Shown piece by piece: positions 53,174-63,129 of a DNA stretch of 64,000 nucleotides. Position 1 is the stretch's first letter; each line of letters starts with the position of its first letter. This DNA is from DATKRB01 sp963794215 (lineage in GTDB: Bacteria; Actinomycetota; Acidimicrobiia; Acidimicrobiales; RAAP-2). The stretch is from the NCBI GenBank assembly GCA_963794215.1, contig CAWCCQ010000002.1:248001-312000 (forward strand), read 5' to 3'. Both the position numbers and the translations under genes were made by a program. Below the pieces are notes generated by a model. The model was not told where the DNA came from and searched no databases. It was given only the letters and a program-made list of their open reading frames with translations.

Positions 53174-54484
53174 TCAGTCCCGCTCGTCGTCGGCGGGTTG
53201 GCCAGTCGGCACGATCCGCACCCGCTGGATGCGATGACCCTGGACGCGCTGGACCACGAAACGGAAGCCGTCAACCTCGACGGACTCCCCCTCCTCGGGC
53301 ACACGGCCCGCCAGGTCGAGCACCAGACCACCGACGGTGTCCCAGGCACCTTGGGGTAGCTCGGCACCCAGCAGCTCGTCGGCGTCGTCGACCGCCATCG
53401 CGGCGTTGACCTCGACGCTGCCGTCGGCTCGACGCTCGACCGCCGGCTCCTCGCGGTCGAACTCGTCGACGATGTCGCCGATCAGTTCCTCGATGAGATC
53501 TTCGAGGCTGACGAGCCCAGCGGTCCCGCCGTACTCGTCGACCACGATGGCGAGGTGGAATTTCTTCTCTTGCATGTCACGCAGCAATCCCGTCAGGCCC
53601 TTGGTCTCGGGCACAAAGACCGCCGAGCGCACATGCGCTCGCACCTCTTCGGATCCGTGGCCCTCGCGCTCGGCGCGCACGAGGTCCTTGGTATATGCGA
53701 TCCCGATCACGTCGTCGACGTTGTGTTCGTGAGCCGGCAGCCGGCTGAACCCGGCGGCCAACGCCGCCTCCAGGGCGGCGGTCACCGTCGATGCCGCTTC
53801 GAGGGTCACCATGTCGGGTCGCGGCACCATTACCTCGCGCACAACGGTGTCGCCGAACTCGATCACCGAGTGGATGTACTCGCGCTCTTCGGGCTCGATG
53901 GCCTCGTCGGCGTGGGCCACGTCAGCCATGGCGAGTAGCTCGGACTCGGTCACGTAGCCCGAACGGACGCCACGCTGGTCGCGGTTGCGGCCGATCATCA
54001 GGTCGGCCAACCCGATCAGCACCCACGACACGGCACGCACTGGGGGGAACCGGACGACCGCGGAGACGATTGGTGCGCTCAAGAGAGCGGCACGCTCGGG
54101 ATTGTGCACTGCCCAGTTCTTGGGCAGTGCCTCGAAGAAGACGAAGATGACGACGACCTCGAACACTGTCGCCACGAGCACCCCGATCGGCCCGAACCAA
54201 TCGTTGGCCAGGATCCCGACCAACGTGGCCGACACCAGCTGGCAGATCAACACGAGGAGCAACACCGGGTTGAGAAAGCGCTCGGGACTCTCGACGAGGC
54301 GCACGAGCGGGCGGGCGCCCCGGCGGTGGTCGTCGAGCAAGGCCTTGGCCTTGGCCCTGGTCGTGCGCACCAGACTCGTCTCGGCGAGCGCCAGCATTCC
54401 CGACACGGCCAGCAGCACGGCGATCGCCACGATCAAGAGCCAATCGATGGGTCGGAAGCCGGTCGCGCCGAACGTCAGGCTCAC
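53174..54484 (-). CDS. CNNM/CorC-family hemolysin-like transporter
   Basis: 436 residues. N-terminal DUF21 membrane domain with four helices (IDWLLIVAIAVLLAVSGMLA, LLLVLICQLVSATLVGILAN, VFEVVVIFVFFEALPKNWAV), a CBS pair (EVMVPRPDMVTLEAASTVTA, FSRLPAHEHNVDDVIGIAYT, KFHLAIVVDEYGGTAGLVSL) and a C-terminal CorC/HlyC domain (DTVGGLVLDLAGRVPEEGES). The family is linked to magnesium or divalent cation efflux. GTG overlaps the ybeY stop, the usual ybeY-CNNM-era order. Confidence 0.92.
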   Translation of the reverse strand: MSLTFGATGFRPIDWLLIVAIAVLLAVSGMLALAETSLVRTTRAKAKALLDDHRRGARPLVRLVESPERFLNPVLLLVLICQLVSATLVGILANDWFGPIGVLVATVFEVVVIFVFFEALPKNWAVHNPERAALLSAPIVSAVVRFPPVRAVSWVLIGLADLMIGRNRDQRGVRSGYVTESELLAMADVAHADEAIEPEEREYIHSVIEFGDTVVREVMVPRPDMVTLEAASTVTAALEAALAAGFSRLPAHEHNVDDVIGIAYTKDLVRAEREGHGSEEVRAHVRSAVFVPETKGLTGLLRDMQEKKFHLAIVVDEYGGTAGLVSLEDLIEELIGDIVDEFDREEPAVERRADGSVEVNAAMAVDDADELLGAELPQGAWDTVGGLVLDLAGRVPEEGESVEVDGFRFVVQRVQGHRIQRVRIVPTGQPADDERD

Positions 54485-55012
54485 CCCGCGTTCCCTGCCC
54501 CGGCGACTGTCGTCCCTGGTCCGTGGAAGCGAGCCAACAGGTCGCGCTCGAGCCGCTCCATGACCTGGGCCTCAGCCTCGGCCTCGTGATCCATGCCGAG
54601 CAGGTGCAAGAGCCCGTGCACGACCAACAGCGCGAGCTCGTCGGTCTCCGAGACCCCGTGCTCGACGGCGTTGCGGGCCGCCACAACCGGGCAGATCACC
54701 ACGTCGCCGAGCAGCATGAGGGGCTCGTCGTCGGGTTCTGAACCCGGTCCGGTACCTCCGAGATCGGGGCTTCGTCCCGAAGGGACCGGGTCGTCCTCGA
54801 GGGGGAATGCCAGCACGTCGGTCGTTCCGTCCCGCCCGAGAAACTGCTCGTTCAGGGTGGCGATCGTCGTCTCGTCGACGAAGAGCAGCGAGACCTCGGC
54901 TTTACCCTTGACCCCGCGAGCCTCGAGCACGGCAGCGCGCGAGCGCGACCCACCGCTCGAGCTCGATGGGTCGGTCACGTTGCTCGTCGGCCGCGAAGAC
55001 GTCGAGTCCCAT
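54481..55012 (-). CDS. ybeY: Endoribonuclease YbeY (N-terminal frameshift)
   Basis: Single-strand endoribonuclease for 16S rRNA maturation. The metal site HGLLHLLGMDHEAEAEAQ and the upstream TDVLAFPLEDD block are in one frame ending at 54481. The N-terminus MGLDVFAADEQRDRPIELER with WVALAR is in another frame starting at ATG 55012; a GC dinucleotide missing from the GCGCGC stretch near 54934-54941 would rejoin them as LARAAVLEARGVKG. A variable acidic insert (SGRSPDLGGTGPGSEPDDEP) lengthens the middle. Probably a sequence error in an important gene. Confidence 0.88.
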
Positions 55013-55021
55013 GTGCTCCGC

Positions 55022-56005
55022 TCAGTGCACACCCGGAGCGGGTTGCGCCTCGGCGTGCTCGTAGGCGTCGATGATGTCGGCCACGATCTTGTGGCGCACG
55101 ACGTCGCGCCGGGTCAGGTGGACGAACGAGATGCCCTCGATGCCACCCAACACGGCCTCAAGACCCACGAGGCCCGAGCGCCCTCCGGCCACGTCGATCT
55201 GGGTGACATCCCCGGTGACGACGCACTTGGACCCGAACCCGATGCGGGTGAGGAACATCTTCATTTGCTCGGGTGTCGTGTTCTGAGCTTCGTCGAGGAT
55301 GATGAACGACGAGTTGAGGGTTCGGCCGCGCATGAACGCCAACGGGGCGACCTCGATCGTGCCCCGCTCGAGGAGGCGCTGGGCGCCCTCGGGCTCGAGC
55401 AGGTCGTAGAGGGCGTCGTAGAGGGGACGGAGGTAGGGGTCGACCTTGGCCATCAGGTCGCCGGGCAGGAAACCCAGCCGTTCGCCGGCCTCCACCGCCG
55501 GCCTGGTCAGGATGATCCGGTTCACTTGGTGGGACTGGAGCGCTTGGACGCCCAGAGCCACCGCCAGGTAGGACTTGCCCGTCCCGGCGGGCCCGATCCC
55601 GAAACTGATCGTGTTGGCGGCAATGGCGTCGGCATAACGCTTCTGGCCGGCGGTCTTCGGGCGCACACTGCGGCCCTTGGCCGCCCGCACCACCTCGGAG
55701 GTGAGGATCTCGGAGGGCACCAAGTCCTCTTGGACCATGTCGATGGTCCGAGCCAGCTTGGCCGGGTCCAGTGACTGTCCCGACTCGAGCACCAGCACGA
55801 GGTCGTCGAACAACCGAGCCACCCGCTGGGCATCGGGGCCGTCGGCTGAAATCCGGTTGCCCTGCACGGCGATGCGCGTCTCGGGAAACGCCTTCTCCAC
55901 CATTCGCAGCAGCTCGTCGCGCGGCCCGAGCAAGCCGGCCATTAGGTGGTTGTGAGGTACCAGCGTCTCTGCGCTCACGGTCGCGTCCGGCACGCTCGCG
56001 CTCAT
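55022..56005 (-). CDS. phoH: PhoH-family ATPase
   Basis: 327 residues from ATG 56005, overlapping the HIT gene stop (ATGA). Walker A FGIGPAGTGKSYLAVALGVQ, RIILTRPAVEAGERLGFLPG, Walker B SSFIILDEAQNTTPEQMKMF and SKCVVTGDVTQIDVAGGRSG. PhoH/YbeZ works with YbeY in rRNA processing; adjacency to ybeY supports this. Confidence 0.92.
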   Translation of the reverse strand: MSASVPDATVSAETLVPHNHLMAGLLGPRDELLRMVEKAFPETRIAVQGNRISADGPDAQRVARLFDDLVLVLESGQSLDPAKLARTIDMVQEDLVPSEILTSEVVRAAKGRSVRPKTAGQKRYADAIAANTISFGIGPAGTGKSYLAVALGVQALQSHQVNRIILTRPAVEAGERLGFLPGDLMAKVDPYLRPLYDALYDLLEPEGAQRLLERGTIEVAPLAFMRGRTLNSSFIILDEAQNTTPEQMKMFLTRIGFGSKCVVTGDVTQIDVAGGRSGLVGLEAVLGGIEGISFVHLTRRDVVRHKIVADIIDAYEHAEAQPAPGVH

Positions 56006-56364
56006 CCGGGCGGCCACGTGAGCTGCCGGCCGCCGATGACATGCAGATGCAGGTGGGGCACCGAGTTGAGCGCGTCAGCTCCGACGTTGAACACCAGCCG
56101 ATAGCCACGCTCGGGCCCGCCGATCCCCTCGGCGCGCGCCACGTCGCGGGCCACGGCGAGCAGATCGACCACGTCGGGCGCGTCAGCGGCTTCCACCGCG
56201 GCTGCGTTGACGATGTGGCGGCGGGGCACGACGAGGACATGGACCTCAGCGACCGGATTCACATCGCGAAAGGCCACCGAGCTGTCAGTCGTCATCACCA
56301 CATCGGCGGGCACGTCCCCCGCCACGATGCCGCAGAAGAGGCAGTCGGTCCCAGGTGCGGTCAT
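56002..56364 (-). CDS. HIT-family nucleotide hydrolase
   Basis: 120 residues from ATG 56364 (MTAPGTDCLFCGIVAGDVPA). Histidine triad SVPHLHLHVIGGRQ, zinc-type C-x-x-C near the start, and DVNPVAEVHVLVVPRRHIVN. Complete HinT-like protein, unlike the broken HIT gene at 7002. Purine phosphoramidase activity is expected. Between rsmE and phoH, a common actinobacterial order. Confidence 0.92.
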   Translation of the reverse strand: MTAPGTDCLFCGIVAGDVPADVVMTTDSSVAFRDVNPVAEVHVLVVPRRHIVNAAAVEAADAPDVVDLLAVARDVARAEGIGGPERGYRLVFNVGADALNSVPHLHLHVIGGRQLTWPPG

Positions 56365-56374
56365 CGTTGGCTCA

Positions 56375-57169
56375 TCAGTCGGTCGTCGCCTCGGGCGCCC
56401 CGGTTCGGCATCCGGGCACCTCGTCCAAGACCGTAGCGGCGCGGAAGAGCCCAAGCATCGTTCCCGCTGCGACCGCCGCCGTTTCCGCCCGCAACACGTG
56501 TGGCCCGAGGCCGATCGTCGGTGCCCGACGTGCGAGCTCGGTCGGCGACCAGCCACCCTCGGGCCCAATGGCCACCGTACGCACGCCAGGGTGCGGCACT
56601 GGGCCGCCCATCTGCGCAAACGCTGTCGCCGGGTGCTCGGCGAGCAGCTCGTCGAGCCCAACAACTCCCGCCACCTCGGGTAGCCAAACCCGCCGGCACT
56701 GGGCCGCTGCCTCCCGCACCACGCGACCGAGGCGCTCGAGAACCCGCCCGAGGCGCTCCGCGTCGTCCCACACCACGACCGAGCGTTCGGTGGCCAGCAG
56801 CACGACCCGGTCGATCCCGAGCTCGGTCAGCTTCTGGACGATCCATTCGGTGCGATCGCCCTTGGGCGGGGCAAACGCCACGGTGAGCACCTCTGCAGAG
56901 GTCGGTTCGCACTCGACGGGGCCGGCCGTCGCCAAGACGGACTCCGAAGTCCCGGCGCGGCGGCGCGGCGGCGGGCGGTAGTCGCAGAGCCGCCACCGAC
57001 CGTGCCCATCGGCGGCCACCACCTTCTCACCGGCCCGCAGCCGCAACACCCGCTCGAGGTGGTGACGCGCGTTGACATCGGGCACGGGCGCGTCGAGATC
57101 GTCGACGAAGACCTGGGCAGACGCGGCGGCCCGGCACGCTGCCCCCGAGCGCGTCGGCGGGTGGTCCAC
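56375..57169 (-). CDS. rsmE: 16S rRNA m3U1498 methyltransferase RsmE
   Basis: 264 residues. N-terminal PUA-like region (NARHHLERVLRLRAGEKVVA), then the SPOUT knot: PKGDRTEWIVQKLTELGIDR, TVAIGPEGGWSPTELARR and LGPHVLRAETAAVAAGTMLG, which form the SAM-binding trefoil. Methylates U1498 of 16S rRNA. Eleven bases upstream of the HIT gene and two bases after dnaJ. Confidence 0.93.
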   Translation of the reverse strand: MDHPPTRSGAACRAAASAQVFVDDLDAPVPDVNARHHLERVLRLRAGEKVVAADGHGRWRLCDYRPPPRRRAGTSESVLATAGPVECEPTSAEVLTVAFAPPKGDRTEWIVQKLTELGIDRVVLLATERSVVVWDDAERLGRVLERLGRVVREAAAQCRRVWLPEVAGVVGLDELLAEHPATAFAQMGGPVPHPGVRTVAIGPEGGWSPTELARRAPTIGLGPHVLRAETAAVAAGTMLGLFRAATVLDEVPGCRTGAPEATTD

Positions 57170-57171
57170 GC

Positions 57172-58323
57172 CTAGCCGAACGCGGAGCGCAGACGCGAGA
57201 ACACGCCATCGCCACCCGAGGGTGCTGCGACGTCCTCACCTCGCTCGGCCGCGAGCAGGCGCAGCAGCTCCTCTTGGCGGGCGTTCAGCTCGGTCGGCGT
57301 GTCGACGACGACGTGGACGAACAGATCACCGCGTCCGCGCCCACGCAGGTGGGAGACCCCCGCGCCCTTCAGCCGAACGACGTGGCCAGCCTGCGTGCCG
57401 GCGGTCACCGCCACCTGGCGGGCGTCCTCGAGCGTCTCGACCTCCACTTGGCAGCCCAGCGCGGCCTGCGCCAGCCCGACGTGCACGGTGGTGTGCAGGT
57501 CGTCGCCGACCCGCTCGAAGCGCTCGTCGGCCACCACCGCCAAGTGGACGAACAGCGAGCCGTTGGGACCACCCCGCGGACCCGCCGGGCCCCGGTCGGC
57601 CAGCCGCAGCGTCGAGCCGTCCTCCACGCCCGCCGGAACCTCGACGACAAAGGAGCGGTCGTCCATGCGCCGACCCTCGCCGCGACACGAAGGGCACGGG
57701 TCGGGGATCGTCTCGCCCAATCCCTGGCAACGCCCGCACGCCACGGCCGTGACCACCTGGCCGAGCAGCGATTGACGTATCCGTCGGATCTCGCCGGTGC
57801 CCTGACAGTCGGGGCACGGCATGACCAAGGTCCCAGGACGGGCACCGCTGCCCGAGCACTCCTCGCACCGGACCGGAATCCGGACCGACAAATCCTTGCT
57901 CGCCCCGAAGGCCGCCTCGGCGAAGCTCAGGCGCAGGCTCACCTCGGCGTCGGCTCCCCCAGCAGGGCCCCGTCGTCTCGGACGCCCCGTCCCGCCCACC
58001 GCGCCGAAGAAGGCCTCGAAGAGGTCCCCGAGCCCACCTTCGAAGTCGAACCCCCCACCTGGCCCCGCACTCTGGCCAAAGACGCCTTCCGCGCCATAGG
58101 TGTCATAGCGGGCACGACGCTCGGGGTCTCGGAGGATCTCATAGGCCAACGAGACCTGCTTGAACTTGGCCTCCGACTCGGCGTCCCCGGGGTTGGCGTC
58201 GGGATGTAACTCGCGCGCCCGCTGGCGGTAGGCGCGCTTTATCTCATCATCCGAAGCGTTGGGTGCTACCCCGAGGAGACCGTAGAGGTCCCCCAGTCCG
58301 TCAGGAACCGGCACGTTCGTCAC
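57172..58323 (-). CDS. dnaJ: Chaperone DnaJ
   Basis: 383 residues. J domain with HPD (RARELHPDANPGDAESEAKF), Gly-rich region, four zinc repeats (CEECSGSG, CPDCQGTG, CGRCQGLG, CPSCRGEG) and the C-terminal substrate domains (GDLFVHVVVDTPTELNARQE). Stimulates DnaK. Located after hrcA, forming the hrcA-dnaJ pair usual in actinobacteria (DnaJ2). The GTG at 58323 lies inside the repaired end of hrcA, implying coupling. Confidence 0.94.
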   Translation of the reverse strand: MTNVPVPDGLGDLYGLLGVAPNASDDEIKRAYRQRARELHPDANPGDAESEAKFKQVSLAYEILRDPERRARYDTYGAEGVFGQSAGPGGGFDFEGGLGDLFEAFFGAVGGTGRPRRRGPAGGADAEVSLRLSFAEAAFGASKDLSVRIPVRCEECSGSGARPGTLVMPCPDCQGTGEIRRIRQSLLGQVVTAVACGRCQGLGETIPDPCPSCRGEGRRMDDRSFVVEVPAGVEDGSTLRLADRGPAGPRGGPNGSLFVHLAVVADERFERVGDDLHTTVHVGLAQAALGCQVEVETLEDARQVAVTAGTQAGHVVRLKGAGVSHLRGRGRGDLFVHVVVDTPTELNARQEELLRLLAAERGEDVAAPSGGDGVFSRLRSAFG

Positions 58324-59468
58324 CCTTCATCCGGGCTCGCCGGCCCGTCCGGCCCCCCGACCGCCGGCTGGCGGTGCTCCGCTTCGTCCGACCCGCCCCC
58401 AGCGTGTCGCCCAACCGCTCGCCAAGGCGCTGTCCCAACCGCTGCCCCACGACGTGGGCGGCCGCCAGCGCCCGGCCGTAGTCCATGCGGGTTGGTCCGA
58501 GGAGGCCGACCGCTCCCCCGCCGTGCCCCTCGATCGACATCGGCGCCACCACCACGGCGCACGAGGACAGGGGCTCGAAGCCGTGCTCGGTGCCGATCGC
58601 CACCGACAACCCGCGGTCGAGGACGTCGCGCAGCAACGTGACAACGACCAGCTGCTGCTCGAGGATCGACAGCACCGAGCGCACGGTGTCCACGGCGTCG
58701 AAGGCGACCGCCAGGCGCGAGGGCCCGCCCACGAAGATCTGGTCCGCCTCCTCGTCCCTGCCCAGCGCCTCGAGGCCCGACGCGGCGTCGAAGACCACCG
58801 AGTCGACGGCAGGGTCGCCGGTCGACTCGAAGGGTCCCGCGTGCCCAAGCGCACGTCCCTGGCAGCCGGCGTGCAAATGCGCCGCCGCCGCCGCCAGCCG
58901 TGCCTCGGCGACGTCCTCGACGAACTCGAGCGACCGCTTCTCGACCGCGCCGTCGGAGAGCACGACCACGAGCAGGGCCACTCGGGGTCCGAGCCCGACG
59001 AGCTGGACCGAGCGCACCGTCGCGGTGGTGTGCGAGGGCGCCACCACCACCGCCGCGCAGGACGTGGAGATCCGACAACAACCCCGAGGCGCGCTCGAGC
59101 ATCTCCTCCATCTCACCGTGGACCTGATCGAAGAACCGGTGGACCTTCTGGCGCTGCACCGGGCCGAGCACTCCCGGGTCGGCCAGATGGTCGACAAAGA
59201 AGCGGTACCCCTTATCGGTCGGGATACGACCGGCGCTCGTGTGGGGTTGCACGAGGAATCCCTCATGCTCGAGAGCCACCATCTCGGACCGGACAGTGGC
59301 CGAGGACACGTTGATGCCCGGCGCCTGTGCGATCAGCTGGGAGCCCACCGGCTGGGCGGTGCCGATGTACTCGCTCACCACCGCCTCGAGAATCGCCGAC
59401 TTGCGCGCGTCGAGCAGCTGGCCCCGCTGGACCTCGTCGGCCCTGGTCCGCTGCTCGCTTCGTTCCAT
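58301..59468 (-). CDS. hrcA: Heat-inducible transcription repressor HrcA (frameshifted)
   Basis: Repressor that binds CIRCE upstream of groE/dnaK operons. N-terminal wHTH from ATG 59468: RKSAILEAVVSEYIGTAQPV and GINVSSATVRSEMVALEHEG, then RIPTDKGYRFFVDHL. Near 59070 the coding signal changes frame to CAAVVVAPSHTTATVRSVQL, VVLSDGAVEKRSLEFVEDVA and IGTEHGFEPLSSCAVVVAPM, ending at 58301. One-base correction restores a protein of about 388 residues. Its end overlaps the dnaJ start by 23 bp. Confidence 0.9.
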
Positions 59469-59652
59469 GGTCCCTCGTATCGCTGATGCCCTCGGATCGG
59501 TGACCACGACGGTCTGTCCGGTCCTGGCAGTCGATTGTACCGAGTGCCAGGGGATTCTGGACTATCCCCGGCTCGATCCCATACCGCGGGGCCGATGTCG
59601 GTCGCTCTGGTCACCTCCGGGGCCCGACAGGGCGCCAAGCAGGGCCCGTCGT

Positions 59653-61452
59653 TCACTCCGAGAGCCTGAGGGCGGAGACGAACGCCTCTTGGGGGACCTC
59701 GACGCGACCGATGTTCTTCATCCGCTTCTTGCCCTCCTTCTGGCGCTCGAGGAGCTTGCGCTTGCGGGTGATGTCGCCGCCGTAGCACTTGGCCAGGACG
59801 TCTTTGCGTTTGGCCTTCACCGTCTCGCGGGCCACCACCCGGCCGCCGATGGCCGCCTGGATGGGCACGTCGAACAGCTGGCGCGGGATCAGCTCACGCA
59901 GCTTCTCGGTCATTCGTCGTCCGTACAGATCGGCCTGGGAGCGGTGCACGATGGTGGAGAACGCGTCGACCAAGGCGTGGTTGATGAGAACGTCTACCCG
60001 GACGAGCGAAGCCGTGGCGTACCCGTCCGGCTCGTAGTCCAAGCTGGCGTAGCCCTTGGTCCGGCTCTTGAGCTGGTCGAAGAAATCGACTACCACCTCG
60101 GCGAGTGGGATGCGGTAGACAAGCTCGAGGCGTTCTGGCGACAGGTACTCCATGCGCAGCATCTCGCCCCGCTTGCCCTGGCATAGCTCCATGACCGTGC
60201 CGGTGTACTCGGCCGGCGTGAGGATGGTGGCGGTGAGCATCGGCTCGTCGACGTGGTCGATCCGGCTGGCCTCGGGAAGCTCGGTCGGGTTATCGACGTC
60301 CAGCTCCGCGCCATCGGTGAGAAACGCCCGGTAGGCCACCGAGGGGGCGGTGGCGATCAACGAGAGATCGAACTCCCGCTCGAGCCGCTCGCGCACGATC
60401 TCCATGTGCAAGAGCCCGAGGAACCCGCAGCGGAACCCGAAGCCCAGGGCCCGCGAGGACTCGGGCTCGAAGGTGAAGCTGGCGTCGTTCAGCTTCAGCT
60501 TGTCGAGCGCGTCGCGCAGGTCGGGCAGCTCGTCACCGTCCACCGGGTACAGCCCGCAGAACACCATGGGCTTGGGGTCGCGGTAGCCGGCCAACGGCTC
60601 GGCCGCCGGTGAGCCCGCCTCGGTCACCGTCTCACCTGATCGGGCGTCGCCCACCTCCTTGATGCCAGCGATCAGGTACCCGACCTCTCCTGGACCGAGC
60701 TCGACGACCGGAACGCTCTCGGGCGTCCGGATGCCGATCTCCTCAGCCTCGTGCACCGCCCCGGCGTGGACGAAGCGCAAGCGGGCACCTGAGCGCAGCG
60801 TGCCGTCGACCACCCGGATCGAGCTCACCACGCCGCGGTACTGGTCGTAGGCCGAATCGAAGATGAGCGCCCGCAATGGGGCCCCGCGCTCGCCTTGGGG
60901 GGGCGGGACGCGCTCGATCACGGCGTCAAGCAAGGCGCCCACTCCTTCCCCGGTCTTCGCCGATATCCGCAAGATCTGCGCGGCGGGAAGGCCCAGGACC
61001 CGCTCGATCTCGGCCGCTGAGCGGTCGGGATCCGCGGCAGGAAGATCGATCTTGTTGAGTACCGCCACGATCTCGAGGTCGTTCTCGAGGGCCTGGTAGC
61101 AGTTGGCGAGGGTCTGGGCCTGGATACCCTGCGAGGCGTCGACCAGCAACACCGCGCCCTCGCAGGCCGCCAGCGAGCGGCTCACCTCGTAGCCGAAGTC
61201 CACGTGCCCCGGCGTGTCGATGAGATGCAGGACATGACCGTGGTGCAACACCCGGACGTTCTGCGCCTTGATCGTGATCCCCCGCTCGCGCTCGATGTCC
61301 ATCGAGTCGAGGTACTGCTCGCGCATCAGACGCGGATCGACAGCGCCGGTCAGCTCCAAGATGCGGTCGGACAACGTCGACTTGCCATGGTCCACGTGAC
61401 TGATGATCGAGAAGTTCCGGATGTGATCAGTGGCGATCGGACCGGTGGACAT
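59653..61452 (-). CDS. lepA: Elongation factor 4 (LepA)
   Basis: 599 residues from ATG 61452 (MSTGPIATDHIRNFSIISHV). GTPase motifs: SHVDHGKSTLSDRILELTG, ERERGITIKAQNVRV, LIDTPGHVDFGYEVSRSLAA and AVLNKIDLPAADPD; C-terminal EF4 signature AAIGGRVVARETVKAKRKDV then LAKCYGGDITRKRKLLERQK. Back-translocates or remodels stalled ribosomes. Intact over 1.8 kb. Divergent from rpsT. Confidence 0.96.
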   Translation of the reverse strand: MSTGPIATDHIRNFSIISHVDHGKSTLSDRILELTGAVDPRLMREQYLDSMDIERERGITIKAQNVRVLHHGHVLHLIDTPGHVDFGYEVSRSLAACEGAVLLVDASQGIQAQTLANCYQALENDLEIVAVLNKIDLPAADPDRSAAEIERVLGLPAAQILRISAKTGEGVGALLDAVIERVPPPQGERGAPLRALIFDSAYDQYRGVVSSIRVVDGTLRSGARLRFVHAGAVHEAEEIGIRTPESVPVVELGPGEVGYLIAGIKEVGDARSGETVTEAGSPAAEPLAGYRDPKPMVFCGLYPVDGDELPDLRDALDKLKLNDASFTFEPESSRALGFGFRCGFLGLLHMEIVRERLEREFDLSLIATAPSVAYRAFLTDGAELDVDNPTELPEASRIDHVDEPMLTATILTPAEYTGTVMELCQGKRGEMLRMEYLSPERLELVYRIPLAEVVVDFFDQLKSRTKGYASLDYEPDGYATASLVRVDVLINHALVDAFSTIVHRSQADLYGRRMTEKLRELIPRQLFDVPIQAAIGGRVVARETVKAKRKDVLAKCYGGDITRKRKLLERQKEGKKRMKNIGRVEVPQEAFVSALRLSE

Positions 61453-61730
61453 GGCGCTCGGCACGATCTTGGGATCGTACCGGGCCGCCACGCCCGCGCC
61501 GTCGCTCCGACACGGCCATGGGCCCTCGACCGTTCGGGACCCCGCAACGTAGCTGCTAGCATTTCGGCGGTCCCGACCTGGTCAGGGCGTGCCGGCTGGG
61601 CCTCCCGCAGTGCGGGGTGCTCGGCCCCTGGGGGCGGGCAGCATGACTGCCTCGCTCGTCCGACCCGAGGCGCCGACCCGGACGAGGTGCTCGAGCCACC
61701 GACCAGACACGACCAGACGAGGAAGTCCAC

Positions 61731-62024
61731 ATGGCCAATATCGCCAGCCAGATCAAACGGAACCGCCAGAACGAGCGGCGCCGGTTGCGCAACAAGTCCG
61801 TGCGCTCCGAGCTGCGCACCCGCACCAAGCACGCTGTCATCGCCGCCGAGCAGGGCACCGAGGACGGGGCAGTGCTGCTGGCGCTGGCCATCAAGCGGAT
61901 CGACAAAGCGGCGGCGAAGGGTGTCATCCACAAGAACCAGGCCGCCAATCGCAAGTCCCGACTGATGCGCCGGATCGCCGCCTTCGCCCCCGACACCGCC
62001 GACGAGGTCGAGCAAGCCGACTGA
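61731..62024 (+). CDS. rpsT: 30S ribosomal protein S20
   Basis: 97 residues, MANIASQIKRNRQNERRRLR, strongly basic helical bundle with IKRIDKAAAKGVIHKNQAAN then RKSRLMRRIAAFA. Binds 16S rRNA 5' domain. GAGGAAG lies about six bases before the ATG. The C-terminal third is overlapped in antisense by the holA open frame. Confidence 0.96.
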   Translation: MANIASQIKRNRQNERRRLRNKSVRSELRTRTKHAVIAAEQGTEDGAVLLALAIKRIDKAAAKGVIHKNQAANRKSRLMRRIAAFAPDTADEVEQAD

Positions 62025-63129
62025 ACGGACAGCCGGCGCGAATGCGCTGGTCAGCCCGCGCCGCCGCGGCGAGGGGCCCGTCACGACGCCGGGGCGCTGA
62101 GCGTGCGGGGACCAACCGGCTGAGCCTGGCCACCAGTACCTCGAGCACGAGCTCAGGTGCCAGCGCAGTGCGGCCTTTCACGTCGAGGTCCGCGTCAGCC
62201 ACCAGGGTGACGGCACGCCCGATGCGCTCGGACCCGAGGCGACGCGCCTGGGTCAGAGCCTTCTTCGCCACGAAGGCACTGCGCACACCCAGCAGCCGGG
62301 CCGCGTCCTCTTCGCCGACCAGGTCAGCGCCGTCGAGGCGCAGCATCGACGAGAAATGCCGGTGCACGATGGCCACGATCTCGGGGGCGGCTCGACCGCC
62401 GGCGCCCAGCATCCGGTGCAACGCACCCAGCGCCTCGACGCTCGACCCCGAGTCGATGGCATCGGTGAGGTCCCACGGGGGCACCGAGCCGGCCTCGCCC
62501 AAGAAGGGCTCGAGTTCTGCCACTCCCACCGACGCACCCGATCCGTAGACAACCTCGAGCGTCTGGAGGATGCCCTCGAGCCGCCCGAGGTCATCGCCGA
62601 GATGGTCGCCGAGCCGAACGCCGGCCGCTGCGTCGAGGCGCACCGGGGCACGATGCAGCCGGTCGATCAGCCAGCCCCTGCGGTCCCGGCCGCTGCCCAC
62701 GGCCGTGTCGAGCACCGTTCCGGCGACCGAGACCGCCTTGGACAAGGCTTGGGGAATCGTTCCACCGCCAGCAACCAGCACAAGCACTGTCGATGCCAGC
62801 GGGTCCTGCACGTAGGCCACGAGGCGGCCCGCATCGGCAGAACCGAGCCGCCCCGCGTCCCGCACCACCACCACCCGACGGTCGATGAGAAATGGGGGCG
62901 TGGTGCACGCGTCGACCACCGAGCCCACATCGAGCTCGTCGGCTGAGGGTCCGCCATGCTCCTCGACGACGAGCGCCGGATCACGGCTGCCGACGAGTTC
63001 GTCGAGCAGCGTCCGGACCGCCTGGGCTACGAGCGACGGGTCGTCACCACGCACGAGGTAAACGGGGGAGATCCCGGTTGGCGTCGCGCCGGCGCTCACG
63101 GCGCTCGGGGCTCGGCCGGCGCTCATCAT
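61924..63129 (-). CDS. holA: DNA polymerase III delta subunit (HolA), extended C-terminus
   Basis: Clamp-loader subunit. From ATG 63129 (ATGA overlap with folP): SPVYLVRGDDPSLVAQAVRT, DACTTPPFLIDRRVVVVRDA, the helical domain IDSGSSVEALGALHRMLGAG, VAIVHRHFSSMLRLDGADL and SAFVAKKALTQARRLGSERI. Relatives are about 320-345 residues; this frame gives 401, the last 50-60 being Arg/Ala-rich (RRRDGPLAAAARADQRIRAG) and antisense to rpsT. The natural stop, probably near 62090, seems lost by an indel or point change. Confidence 0.88.
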   Translation of the reverse strand: MMSAGRAPSAVSAGATPTGISPVYLVRGDDPSLVAQAVRTLLDELVGSRDPALVVEEHGGPSADELDVGSVVDACTTPPFLIDRRVVVVRDAGRLGSADAGRLVAYVQDPLASTVLVLVAGGGTIPQALSKAVSVAGTVLDTAVGSGRDRRGWLIDRLHRAPVRLDAAAGVRLGDHLGDDLGRLEGILQTLEVVYGSGASVGVAELEPFLGEAGSVPPWDLTDAIDSGSSVEALGALHRMLGAGGRAAPEIVAIVHRHFSSMLRLDGADLVGEEDAARLLGVRSAFVAKKALTQARRLGSERIGRAVTLVADADLDVKGRTALAPELVLEVLVARLSRLVPARSAPRRRDGPLAAAARADQRIRAGCPFSRLARPRRRCRGRRRRSGASVGTCDWRPGSCG

